From: Sphingomonas sp. PP-CE-1G-424
GTDB lineage: Bacteria; Pseudomonadota; Alphaproteobacteria; Sphingomonadales; Sphingomonadaceae
Assembly (NCBI RefSeq): GCF_004341085.1
Contig: NZ_SLXW01000013.1
Coordinates: 1 to 57,854, forward strand
Length of the DNA stretch: 57,854 nt
Reading direction: 5' to 3'
The translations under genes were made by a program, and so were the position numbers. This document shows positions 49,686 to 57,759 of the stretch, piece by piece. The stretch's first letter is position 1. Each line of letters opens with the position of its first letter. The notes beneath the pieces were generated by a model that was not told where the DNA came from, did no database searches, and saw only the letters and a program-made list of their open reading frames with translations.

Positions 49686-50165
49686 ATGGCAACACAGCCG
49701 ATCTACGATCTCGCTACCGAGACACTCGTTGCTCCTAAGCCTGTGCGTCGACATCTCGCAATCGTGCCGGATGCAGGCAATTATGACGAGCTGGAAAGAA
49801 CGGCTCCAGGCATCGCATCGCGCGGCGTCCATCCTGCCACGTTGGGCTTGCTCGTCGGCGTGTATGCAGCAATGTTGCTGACTTTCTGGACCTTCTTCGC
49901 ACGTGATGCAGCTACGGCGCTCGTCCTGACGGTCGTGTCGGTCTTCATGATCCTGTATTTCGGTCTGATTGCTGGCGGCATCGTACTCAGCGATACTCCC
50001 GCCCCCGGCGAACCCCTCCGTTCGTTCTCGGAGTTCATCAAGGGCCCGGTCGATATCTTGACGGGCACGATCACAGGGCGCGAAGCGGCTATACAGATGC
50101 TCTTTCTCCCGGCCTGCATGGCCGTGCTAGCAACGATTATCGGCATCATCGCTCGCGTGTCGTAA
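49686..50165 (+). CDS. Membrane protein of unknown function
   Basis: A 159-residue protein with a soluble N-terminal tail of about 50 residues and three membrane helices (LGLLVGVYAAMLLTFWTFFA, LTVVSVFMILYFGLIAGGIV, MLFLPACMAVLATIIGIIA). No family recognised. First gene of an operon with DUF305 and a beta-propeller protein; perhaps a membrane anchor or electron-transfer partner for them (inference). Confidence 0.7.
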   Translation: MATQPIYDLATETLVAPKPVRRHLAIVPDAGNYDELERTAPGIASRGVHPATLGLLVGVYAAMLLTFWTFFARDAATALVLTVVSVFMILYFGLIAGGIVLSDTPAPGEPLRSFSEFIKGPVDILTGTITGREAAIQMLFLPACMAVLATIIGIIARVS

Positions 50166-50188
50166 ACAGGAAAACTAGGGACAGGACG

Positions 50189-50569
50189 ATGAGATCACGC
50201 ATGACCTTGCTGATGGCGATAGGCTTGTCCGTATCGACCGCTGCTATCGCGCAAACGGACGGCTTCGCGTCCGCGATGGATGCGGCGATGACGCGGATGC
50301 ACGGCGCGATGATGACTGGCTATTCAAACGATCCCGATCGCGACTTCGCAAGGATGATGATCCCGCATCATCAAGGTGCGATCGACATGGCTGAGATCGA
50401 GCTGCGTTACGGCAAGGACGAACGCCTGCGCCGGCTTGCGCAAGGGATCATCGTCGAACAGCGTCAGGAAATCGCGGTGATGCAGGGCATCCTATCCGAA
50501 GGCGGCGCGTTGTCACGTCACACCGGACCGACCGCGACTGGTCACCCCCATCACGGAGACCGTCCATGA
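50189..50569 (+). CDS. DUF305 periplasmic protein (copy 2)
   Basis: A 126-residue secreted protein: signal peptide (LLMAIGLSVSTAAIAQ), MTRMHGAMMTGYSNDPDRDF and the DUF305 core MMIPHHQGAIDMAEIELRYG, with a His-rich tail (GHPHHGDRP). Probably metal-binding. Coupled to the following propeller gene (ATGA), unlike the copy in the cop region. Confidence 0.9.
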   Translation: MRSRMTLLMAIGLSVSTAAIAQTDGFASAMDAAMTRMHGAMMTGYSNDPDRDFARMMIPHHQGAIDMAEIELRYGKDERLRRLAQGIIVEQRQEIAVMQGILSEGGALSRHTGPTATGHPHHGDRP

Positions 50570-51984
50570 AGCGTTTCACCCTAACCGCCTGCACCGCCTT
50601 GTGCTTTTCAGGCCCTGCGTTTGCCCAGCAAGTGCCCAATGCGACCCCCGACATCCCTGTCAGCGCGCAGGACCGGTTCTACACGTCGGACCAGTTCTCC
50701 AACACCGTGTCGGTGATCGACCCATCAACCAACACGCTGCTCGGCGTCATCAAGCTCGGCGACCAGACCCCCGCCAACCTCAGCCCGCTCTACAAGGGGC
50801 AGCTGCTTGTCCACGGCATGGGCTTCTCGCCCGATCGTAAGACGCTGGCGGCGATCTCGATCGGTTCGAACTCGGTGACGTTCATCGATACCGCGACCAA
50901 TGCCGTGAAGCACACGACCTATGTCGGGCGCTCGCCGCATGAGGCGTTTTTCCGCCCCGACGGTCGCGAAGTCTGGGTCGCGGTGCGCGGCGAGGATTAT
51001 ATCCAGGTGCTCGACGGCAAGACCTTCGCGCCGACCACGCGCATCCCCGTTCCTAATGGCCCCGGCATGACGATCTTTTCGCCAAACGGGAAATACGGTT
51101 ACGTCTGTTCGAGCTTCTCGCCCGAGACAGTTGTGATCGACACCGCCTCGAAGAAGATCGTCGGTCGCGTCAAGCAGGCGAGCCCGTTCTGCCCTGACAT
51201 CGCCGCGACGCCCGACGGTAAGCAGGTCTGGTTGACGCTCAAGGACGTCGGCAAGGTCATGGTGTTCGACGCCAAGCCACCCTTCGCAGTGCTCAAGACG
51301 TTCGATACCGGCGCGATCACCAACCACGTCAATATCGCCCGCAATAAGAATGGCCAGTTCGCCTTTGTGACGGTCGGCACCGAGAATGTCGTGAAGGTGT
51401 TCCGCACCACTGACTTCGTGCAGGTGGCGAGCATCCCGGTCGGCGCGCTCCCGCACGGCCTATGGCCGTCGGGCGACGGCACGCGGATGTATGTCGGGCT
51501 GGAGAACGCCGATGCGGTCGCGGCGATCGACACAGCAAGCAACACCGTCATCGCGACGATTCCAATCGGTCAGGGGCCGCAAGGCGTGGCATATGTTCCC
51601 GGCGCGGTGCCGGTAGGCGATGGCCGTGCAAACCTGGTGCCGCTCGCGCAGGCCGGCATGAAGATCCAGCTGACTCTATCCGGGACTGGGCGCAGCCAGG
51701 TCACGCTGTTCGATCAAGGCCAGGTCCAGATTTTGCAGGCGGCGGTTGCGGGCCTCAGCCCAAAGATGCCCTATGTCCTTGGATTATCCTCCCACGCTGA
51801 CGGCAGCGGCGTGATCCAGCCTCTGGCGAAGTTCATGACCAATCCGGCGGGCGGCGCGATAGTAAACACGCTCGGACCGCTCCGCCAGATCGTCAGCGAC
51901 GCGAAAGGCGACATGCGCCGTTACCTCGTCATTGCTCCGGGCGACCCGATGATGCCGGGCGCTGTCGTTCAGGTGCAAAAATGA
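50566..51984 (+). CDS. Secreted YVTN beta-propeller protein (copy 2)
   Basis: A 472-residue protein with signal peptide (TACTALCFSGPAFAQ), seven beta-propeller blades (VSVIDPSTNTLLGVIKLGD, EVWVAVRGEDYIQVLDG and so on) and an extra C-terminal domain of about 90 residues (MKIQLTLSGTGRSQVTLF...) that the copy at 48272 lacks. Shares WPSGDGTRMY and YVPGAVPVGDGRANLVP with that paralogue. The start overlaps the DUF305 stop. Function unknown. Confidence 0.87.
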   Translation: MKRFTLTACTALCFSGPAFAQQVPNATPDIPVSAQDRFYTSDQFSNTVSVIDPSTNTLLGVIKLGDQTPANLSPLYKGQLLVHGMGFSPDRKTLAAISIGSNSVTFIDTATNAVKHTTYVGRSPHEAFFRPDGREVWVAVRGEDYIQVLDGKTFAPTTRIPVPNGPGMTIFSPNGKYGYVCSSFSPETVVIDTASKKIVGRVKQASPFCPDIAATPDGKQVWLTLKDVGKVMVFDAKPPFAVLKTFDTGAITNHVNIARNKNGQFAFVTVGTENVVKVFRTTDFVQVASIPVGALPHGLWPSGDGTRMYVGLENADAVAAIDTASNTVIATIPIGQGPQGVAYVPGAVPVGDGRANLVPLAQAGMKIQLTLSGTGRSQVTLFDQGQVQILQAAVAGLSPKMPYVLGLSSHADGSGVIQPLAKFMTNPAGGAIVNTLGPLRQIVSDAKGDMRRYLVIAPGDPMMPGAVVQVQK

Positions 51985-52149
51985 GGATTCCGGTGAAACC
52001 TGCGCCCCGCTGTCCGTGTCCGGTATATTCGGCATGACGCTGGGCTAGGTCGACACGACGTCTCGAGAGTGTCGGAAAGCACTTGTTTGTCGCACAATGG
52101 TGATTACGACTGGGTTTTCTACATATCGGGCCGCTGAATGCCGACAATG
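51985..52149. other. Intergenic region with res-like sequence
   Basis: GTGTCGGAAAGCAC (52069-52082) followed by TGTCGC-N12-ACGACT (52088-52111) repeats the motif order found inside IRL at 39768-39810, in the same orientation. It is probably a remnant of a transposon end region. No gene. Confidence 0.6.
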
Positions 52150-52505
52150 GGAAGGAAAGCGGACTGGCTGCTTTAGAGAGGGCAGGTGCGCTCCACTACC
52201 TGGTGCACTTCCATTTCGTCGCAGCAGGATGCCTTTACGCCTAGCTCATTACAGGCCCCGATCCGGCGCCGCATCGGCCTTCCGTGCCTGCCCGCCTGAT
52301 AGTGCTGGGGGTCGCCGTCGTGATCCACTCGATCATGTCGCAGCTGCTCTACGCCGGGCTGTTCGTCGCCATATCCGTGCCGGTTGAACAGTTTCGCCGC
52401 GGTGCGGAGCTGATGTCAGTACATGGCGCCCAACTCGCCGGAATGGGTCTGCGATGCGGCATGTTCTGGGTCAAAATCGAAGCCCGGCTTAAGCGAGACC
52501 GGTAG
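52150..52505 (+). pseudogene. Remnant of a ctaG-like cytochrome oxidase assembly gene
   Basis: In one frame the sequence reads ALHYLVHFHFVAAGCLYA, a TAG at 52242-52244, then LITGPDPAPHRPSVPARLIV, VLGVAVVIHSIMSQLLYAGL and EQFRRGAELM. This matches the C-terminal half of Caa3-type CtaG proteins (HFxxxGCLxxWxIxGPDPAPHRPS). The stop replaces the expected Trp, and the end drifts into unrelated sequence. It begins just after the res-like repeat, so it was probably truncated by a transposition event. Confidence 0.7.
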
Positions 52506-52533
52506 GACGAAGCGTTTGCTGCGTGCCGGCTGG

Positions 52534-54312
52534 TCAGCTTTCTCCAAACAACTCACGTTGCGCCTTGTCCAATTCCTCTGCGTAGCGGCGTCGCGCATAG
52601 CTCTCGGAGAGGATGCCGAGAACTGCCCCGTCGCTTCCAACTACCGCCAGTTCGTCCGCACCTTCGGTATCGAACGTAGTCATGACGCTTCTGATGTCTG
52701 AATCCGGCGTAAGGGCGAGACCCGTGTGGATCGCCAGCGACCCGATCGGTGCCTTCTGATCGACCTCTTCGGCAAATGCACTGGCAGTCTGTACGATACC
52801 GCCATAATTTTCGTGGTCATCGACTAGTAGGACCCGACTTGTGGAACCAAGCGGAAACGCCCGACGAAACTCGGCGATCGTCGTGTTGCACGGCGTAGCC
52901 CTTTCGACACGTCGCATCATCTTGCCCGCTGTAAGCGTTCTGACCCAGCCGACATCGCGGGCGCTTTTGATGGTTTCGCCCCGGAGATGCAGGCGCCACG
53001 TAGAAAAGGAATAGCCGAACAGCTCGCGGACGATGGTGGACGAGACCAGCGATGCTGCAATGGCCGCGCCGGCAAGGGAGAAGTCGTGGGTCGCCTCAAG
53101 GACTAGCATCGCCATCGTCATCGGCCCGCCAACTACGGCGACCGCTAATGCGGCCATCCCCACCAGGGCCGCATTGTGCGGGTCGATCACAGGCGATCCG
53201 ACAATCCATTCGAGTGAACCAGCAAACAGGTGACCCAGCAGGCTGCCCAAGAACAAGGATGCGAAGAACAGGCCACCGCGGAAGCCAAAGCCAAGTGAGA
53301 TGATGGAGGCCGCGCACTTGACGACGAAGATGGCGGCGAGGAAGCGCAGCGATACCTCGGCTTCAAGATTGAGGTGGAGGGCGCCGTGACCAGCAGAGAG
53401 AATTTGCGGCGTGAGCATCGCCAGAGGGATGAGCAGAAGACCGCCCAATATCGGCCGGCAAATCGAGGGTATCGGCAGTTTGCGTGTAGCTGCTTCCATC
53501 TCCGCAACAGCCCGCATCAGCAGTATACCAGCGCCAGCGGCACAGGCCCCAAGACCGGCGTAGAGAAGGTAGTGGAACGTCTCGATCTGTTCGCCTGCAT
53601 TAGCCGCAACCAGATACGGTTGAGCACCAAACGCCTGCGCCACAAGGACACTCGCCAGGCACGCCGCAGCGACAGGTGCCAGCGCTGATATCGTATAGGC
53701 CCCGATTACGATCTCAAAGGCATAGAAGGCCCCAGCTAATGGAGCCCCGAATGCACCTGCGATGGCGGCGCCCGTTCCGGCGCCGACCAAGATGCGCAGA
53801 TCGGACCTGCGTAACGCAAACCAGTTGCCGCTGAGCGAGGCGACGAGCCCTCCCAACTGCGCATACGCCGCCTCAAGCCCCACAGACGCACCGAAGCCGT
53901 TGGAAAGGATCGTTTGCCCGGAGATAACGAGGCTGTCGGACCATGACATGCGACCACCATGAAGGGCGTTCGCCTCTACAGCGTCGACCATCCGGCGCCG
54001 GCGAGCATGAGTAACCCAAGAGAAGAGTGCGAGGACGGCTCCACCAGCCGGCAGGGCAAGTAGAGCAAGGTAAGGGATCGTCGTGGCCGCACTCAGCCTT
54101 TCATCCGGCGACAAGGCATAAAGCAGATGCTGCATCGCCTGTGCGAGCGTACCCTGGACGACACTGAGCAATCCGGCTGCACTGCCGATCATGATGGCCA
54201 GCACGATGAGTGCAGCTTCGCTGGATCGAAAAGCTTTACGGAGCCACGATGGCGCCACCCGACCAGATCCAGGTGGACTAGCTGCGCTATCGATCAGTGG
54301 CGCTGAAGCCAT
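52534..54312 (-). CDS. ClC-family channel with C-terminal CBS domains (copy 2)
   Basis: A 592-residue ClC protein. The membrane part has NGFGASVGLEAAYAQLGG (in place of GREGP), GAFGAPLAGAFYAFEIVIG and GFGFRGGLFFASLFLGSLLGH. Two CBS-like regions follow (about residues 455-590: AEFRRAFPLGSTSRVLLVDD; SDIRSVMTTFDTEGADELAVVG). The missing gating Glu in the first motif suggests it may act as a channel and not as an antiporter. Distinct subfamily from the copy at 41917. Confidence 0.9.
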   Translation of the reverse strand: MASAPLIDSAASPPGSGRVAPSWLRKAFRSSEAALIVLAIMIGSAAGLLSVVQGTLAQAMQHLLYALSPDERLSAATTIPYLALLALPAGGAVLALFSWVTHARRRRMVDAVEANALHGGRMSWSDSLVISGQTILSNGFGASVGLEAAYAQLGGLVASLSGNWFALRRSDLRILVGAGTGAAIAGAFGAPLAGAFYAFEIVIGAYTISALAPVAAACLASVLVAQAFGAQPYLVAANAGEQIETFHYLLYAGLGACAAGAGILLMRAVAEMEAATRKLPIPSICRPILGGLLLIPLAMLTPQILSAGHGALHLNLEAEVSLRFLAAIFVVKCAASIISLGFGFRGGLFFASLFLGSLLGHLFAGSLEWIVGSPVIDPHNAALVGMAALAVAVVGGPMTMAMLVLEATHDFSLAGAAIAASLVSSTIVRELFGYSFSTWRLHLRGETIKSARDVGWVRTLTAGKMMRRVERATPCNTTIAEFRRAFPLGSTSRVLLVDDHENYGGIVQTASAFAEEVDQKAPIGSLAIHTGLALTPDSDIRSVMTTFDTEGADELAVVGSDGAVLGILSESYARRRYAEELDKAQRELFGES

Positions 54313-54313
54313 G

Positions 54314-54607
54314 TCAGTCGGCGTCCTGCATCAAGGTTGCAAACAGGGCTGCGGCGAGAACGGCGCTCGAAAGCCACATCACAATCGACAGCGTCCAAGA
54401 CGTCGCCAGTCCAGCTGCCGTGATTGTTGCAAGCAGTAGGACGATGAGAACGGGCATGGCTGCCCGCGAGTGGAAAAAACGCATGAAGCCGCCTACGCCT
54501 GCTACATCTGCGGTGCCACAACCTTCCGAGCCGCCCGGTACGCTTCCTCGCCACGGACGCCATTCAGTATCTTCGAACGCCTGCGGCTTGGCCATGCTGC
54601 CCATCAA
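54314..54607 (-). CDS. Small two-helix membrane protein
   Basis: A 97-residue protein with a soluble N-terminal part (about 45 residues, Gly/Pro-rich) and two membrane helices (AMPVLIVLLLATITAAGLAT and LSIVMWLSSAVLAAALFAT). It lies between the SLC13 and ClC genes on the same strand with gaps of 13 bp and 1 bp, so it is probably co-expressed. No family recognised. Confidence 0.6.
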   Translation of the reverse strand: MMGSMAKPQAFEDTEWRPWRGSVPGGSEGCGTADVAGVGGFMRFFHSRAAMPVLIVLLLATITAAGLATSWTLSIVMWLSSAVLAAALFATLMQDAD

Positions 54608-54620
54608 CAGTACCCGGCGA

Positions 54621-56396
54621 TCAGTGCAGTGGCCAAGTCCACATCACTAGAGGCGTACCAACCAAGACCACCAGAACCGATAGTGGTGCGCCCAGCCGGG
54701 CGTAATCGCTGAAGCGGTAGCCCCCAGGACCAAAAACCAAGGTGTTACACTGATGCCCAATCGGCGTCAGGAAATCGCATCCTGCCCCGATAGCGGTCCC
54801 GATGAGGAAGGCTTCGGGGCGATATCCGAGGTCATGCGCGAACACCGCCGCGATTGGCGCCATCACCAAGACCGTCGCGGCATTGTTGAGAAACGGCGTC
54901 ACAGCCATCGCCGCTACGAGGATCAGGGCGACCGCGCCCCATGGCGGCAAGGAGGCCGCCAGATGGGCAAGCGAGGTCGCGAGTACATCCGACGCGCCGG
55001 TGGTGCGCAGGGTTTCACTGACCGGAATGAGCGCGCCCAGCATGATGAGAATTGGCCATTCGACGCCATCATAGGCATCTCGCAGCGGTAGCGCTCCGGT
55101 CGCCATCATTAGACCGGCAGCGGCGAAGAAGGCGACGGCCACAGGCACATAGCCGGTCGCGGTTACGGTCATCGCCACCGCGAGGATGATAAGTGGTAGG
55201 AAGCGACGCTTCGAACTTCCCAGACGCAGGGCACGCTCTGCCAGCGGCAGCGTACCGAGGTCACGCATGCGTTCCGGCAAGAGTGTGAGGGGTCCTTGAA
55301 GAACAATGACATCGCCGGCGCGCAAGACGGTCTCGCTGAGCTGCTTGGTCAGCCGTTTGCCGGCGCGCGATACCGCGATGAGATTGACGCCATAGCGTTG
55401 CTGAAGCCGCAGTCGTCCAGCGGACTGGCGGACCAACACGGAGCCGGTGGTGATGACCGCCTCAATGACGCCAACCTCATCATCTTCGCTGCCTTCCGGT
55501 AGGTCACGATGCTGTCCGGCAAGTGCTAGGTGGTCACCCGCAATGACACGCTCAAGCGTATCCGGGTCACCGCCCAAGATCAGCGTGTCGCCGGCAGCCA
55601 GAAGGAACTCGGCCGTAATGCTCGTGCGCACATCGTCACGGACAACATTGGCGATCGTCACCTCATTATCATGACGGTCGATGAAGGACTCAACCGTTTC
55701 GCCGACAGCGGGCGATCCGTCTTGGATGGTCGCCTCAGTGACATAGTCCGTGATGTTTAGAGCTTCGCCCATGGTCGGCGCTGCGCGGCGTTCCCTGGGC
55801 AGGAGGCGGTAGCCGAAACGCAGGAAAATGAGGCCGACCACAAGCAGGCCCAGCCCCGTTGGCAGATAATCGAACATGCCGAACGGCTCACCGGTCATCT
55901 GCTCTCGTACTCTGCTGACAATAATATTCGGCGACGTACCAACGAGGGTCATCAACCCGCCAAGGAGCGAAGCGAACGACATCGGCATCAGGAACACCGA
56001 GGGGCTAGTGTCCGATTTCTTCGCCGTCTGCACGGCTGCCGGCATCAGCATAGCCAAGGCACCGACGTTCTTTACGAGCCCGGACGATACCCCGACTGCC
56101 GTAGTCAGCACCACGAGTTGCGACCGGACGCGTGTCACGCGCCGCGCCAGTATCCCGAGCGCGCTCTCGATTAGGCCGGAACGCTGCATTGCCGATGAGA
56201 TCACCAGCGCCGATCCAACGATGATAACGATGTCATCGGAAAAGCCAGTAAATGCCGCTTTGGGCTTCACCAATCCCAGCGACAGCCCGGCAAGCAGGGC
56301 GATGATGGCCGTGACATCATAGCGAAATCGGCCCCAAAGAAAGAGGCCCATCATGCCAATCAGCAGGCCAATCGACATAAGTTGCGGCGTGGTCAT
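54621..56396 (-). CDS. SLC13/DASS-type permease with TrkA-C domains
   Basis: A 591-residue membrane carrier: N-terminal helices, VGTSPNIIVSRVREQMTGEP, two TrkA-C (RCK_C) domains in the central loop (about residues 215-380; TEATIQDGSPAVGETVESFI, SAGRLRLQQRYGVNLIAVSR) and a C-terminal half with TPFLNNAATVLVMAPIAA and GAGCDFLTPIGHQCNTLVFG. This architecture is that of sulfate or other anion permeases (SAC1/YfbS type). In a sulfite-oxidising context, sulfate is a good candidate. I chose the ATG at 56396; 26 upstream residues look unconserved. Confidence 0.9.
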   Translation of the reverse strand: MTTPQLMSIGLLIGMMGLFLWGRFRYDVTAIIALLAGLSLGLVKPKAAFTGFSDDIVIIVGSALVISSAMQRSGLIESALGILARRVTRVRSQLVVLTTAVGVSSGLVKNVGALAMLMPAAVQTAKKSDTSPSVFLMPMSFASLLGGLMTLVGTSPNIIVSRVREQMTGEPFGMFDYLPTGLGLLVVGLIFLRFGYRLLPRERRAAPTMGEALNITDYVTEATIQDGSPAVGETVESFIDRHDNEVTIANVVRDDVRTSITAEFLLAAGDTLILGGDPDTLERVIAGDHLALAGQHRDLPEGSEDDEVGVIEAVITTGSVLVRQSAGRLRLQQRYGVNLIAVSRAGKRLTKQLSETVLRAGDVIVLQGPLTLLPERMRDLGTLPLAERALRLGSSKRRFLPLIILAVAMTVTATGYVPVAVAFFAAAGLMMATGALPLRDAYDGVEWPILIMLGALIPVSETLRTTGASDVLATSLAHLAASLPPWGAVALILVAAMAVTPFLNNAATVLVMAPIAAVFAHDLGYRPEAFLIGTAIGAGCDFLTPIGHQCNTLVFGPGGYRFSDYARLGAPLSVLVVLVGTPLVMWTWPLH

Positions 56397-56433
56397 GCAA
56401 GCAGAATCCGTAAAATGGCGATAGTCACGCCGG

Positions 56434-56871
56434 TTATTGCAGCCAAATCCCGACGAGTGCCGCCAAGACGGCAATCGCTAGGAAGCCGTTCACAGAGATC
56501 AGCAACCAAGCCGGCAGTCGCTGAGTGTCGGGCCGCGGTGGGGCGATAGGAATCATTTCACGCCAGACCGCTGCAACGAAGCAGAAGCCGCTGAACAGGA
56601 TCAGGACGGTTGCGGTCGCACCGGCAAGCCAGCCGGGCACGATGTTCTCAAGCAATGCGCGGGCGCCAATTCCTGCGGCTAGAGCGGCAAGCCCGGTACG
56701 GACCCAGGCTGCGTAGGTGCGCTCCGCTGCCATGACTGTTCGATCGGCAGCAAGCTCCGTGCGCCGATCGGCGCTATCTGCTTGCTGCTTGGCGCTATGC
56801 TCCAACCGGTCCGCACCGTGAACGAATGGGCCGTTGAAATCACGGGTCAATGACAGTCGTTCGTTGGCCAT
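56434..56871 (-). CDS. DUF202 membrane protein (copy 2)
   Basis: A 145-residue paralogue of the protein at 41135, sharing SADRRTELAADRT, AERTYAAWVRTGLAAL, ILFSGFCFVAAVWREM and GIGARALL. Three membrane helices. It precedes the SLC13 gene on the same strand (37-bp gap). Function unknown. Confidence 0.88.
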   Translation of the reverse strand: MANERLSLTRDFNGPFVHGADRLEHSAKQQADSADRRTELAADRTVMAAERTYAAWVRTGLAALAAGIGARALLENIVPGWLAGATATVLILFSGFCFVAAVWREMIPIAPPRPDTQRLPAWLLISVNGFLAIAVLAALVGIWLQ

Positions 56872-57299
56872 GGATGATCAACGATACCCACACGCTTTCA
56901 GCACATCGAATGTTAAAAAGGATCATGCCGAATAAGTTATCGAGGTTAGCAGATCCCCCGCCTTCACAGGTGTCAAAACCGGCTGGTTGCGGCACGAAAC
57001 CTTTCTCGAAAACGATCCAGACCGTGCGAAAACTCCAACCCCGAATGTAGCGTACTAATATAGCTGCGTGTCGGTTGCCAGGTGATTGGCTATCTTGCGT
57101 CGCAGCCATATCTGGCGACGTTATGTTTCGAGCATCACGTCTGTATCGGGGGCGGCGGTGAGTTTTCGCACGGTCTGGATCGAATTTCGGGAATGTCCGG
57201 GTTGGGCAGGAAAGCGGAACGGCGGCTTTCGGGAAGGTGCTGGCGATGGCCGACATTCTGTGGCGCTGCCTCCTTTTACAGGAGTATCTATCGTTACAT
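56872..57299. other. Intergenic region with MITE-like inverted repeats
   Basis: No gene. It contains a perfect 23-bp inverted repeat (57013-57035 and 57160-57182; arms begin CGATCCAGACCGTGCG). Just to its left, GGTGTCAAAACCG and CTCGAAAACGAT (56969-57017) repeat the resolvase-site region at 16053-16101. Confidence 0.7.
57013..57182. repeat. 170-bp element bounded by perfect 23-bp inverted repeats
   Basis: Left arm CGATCCAGACCGTGCGAAAA plus CTC at 57013-57035; right arm its exact reverse complement at 57160-57182, 124 bp apart. No protein is encoded between them. Similar in plan to miniature inverted-repeat elements, but I see no clear target duplication, and a large RNA hairpin or recombinase site is also possible. 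Confidence 0.65.
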
Positions 57300-57620
57300 T
57301 CACACGCTCGGCGGTCTGCTACGATCGAACTCCATTTTGAAGATTCCGTCAGACCTCAAAACATAGGTGCAATGATGCCAATCTTCCTGACTCTCTTTAA
57401 GCATGTCACGCCTTAGGGCGGATAGAGCATCATTGACGGATCGGTTCATGGTTCTCTCACCTTCCACCCCCTCAACAAGCTTACCGTTGCACACGACATC
57501 GTAGCGCCTCTGTATCCAGTCGTCATGAACTTCTGCCACGATCCATACTTCGGATACAGAAGTCGCTAGCATTGGAGCAATTGCGAGGGCGATGCTCTCC
57601 AGCTGACGGCTACTTTCCAT
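57300..57620 (-). CDS. Orphan protein, possibly YezG-like (DUF600) immunity family
   Basis: A 106-residue soluble protein. The pattern SEVWIVAEVHDDWIQRRYDV at the front and WHHCTYVLRSDGIFKMEFD at the end resembles DUF600/YezG-type immunity proteins, which neutralise contact or secreted nuclease toxins. No toxin gene is near. It lies between the MITE-like repeat and the resolvase leader and has somewhat lower GC than its neighbours. Assignment is tentative. Confidence 0.5.
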   Translation of the reverse strand: MESSRQLESIALAIAPMLATSVSEVWIVAEVHDDWIQRRYDVVCNGKLVEGVEGERTMNRSVNDALSALRRDMLKESQEDWHHCTYVLRSDGIFKMEFDRSRPPSV

Positions 57621-57759
57621 TTCTGCATTTACCTCCGATGCCAGATTATATCAGCGTAATCGCTTTTGCGATCCATTTTACCGCGCTTGCCCATTGGCCG
57701 TAACTAGACAGCTTTACCAATCCCGAGCGCCCCGATTGCAACTCATGTCTGGAAAGTTC
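57621..57759. other. Leader region joining to base 1
   Basis: 139 bp without a gene. It continues across the circle junction into the resolvase leader. AT-rich AGATTATATCAGCGTAATCG (57646-57665) could hold a promoter for the orphan gene. Confidence 0.4.

Larger units (their letters stand above)
39711..57759. mobile_element. Tn3-family transposon, left-hand part (IRL and cargo)
   Basis: Left part of the transposon, from its left inverted repeat to the circle junction. Cargo: sulfite oxidase, DUF202, ClC channel, cytochrome c, second sulfite oxidase, TDT permease, lysR, malate dehydrogenase, two beta-propeller proteins, DUF305, second ClC, SLC13 permease, second DUF202 and a small orphan protein. 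Internal transposon-end and res-like sequences at 41713 and 52069 indicate stepwise assembly. Removing the element would rejoin traA (ends at 3882) with the DUF6118-like gene (starts at 39674) about 60 bp apart. Confidence 0.88.

Noticed and set aside
52011..52048. Possible fourth copy of the transposon end left of the res-like repeat at 52069
   Set aside because: At the expected distance only the last few bases agree; not better than chance.
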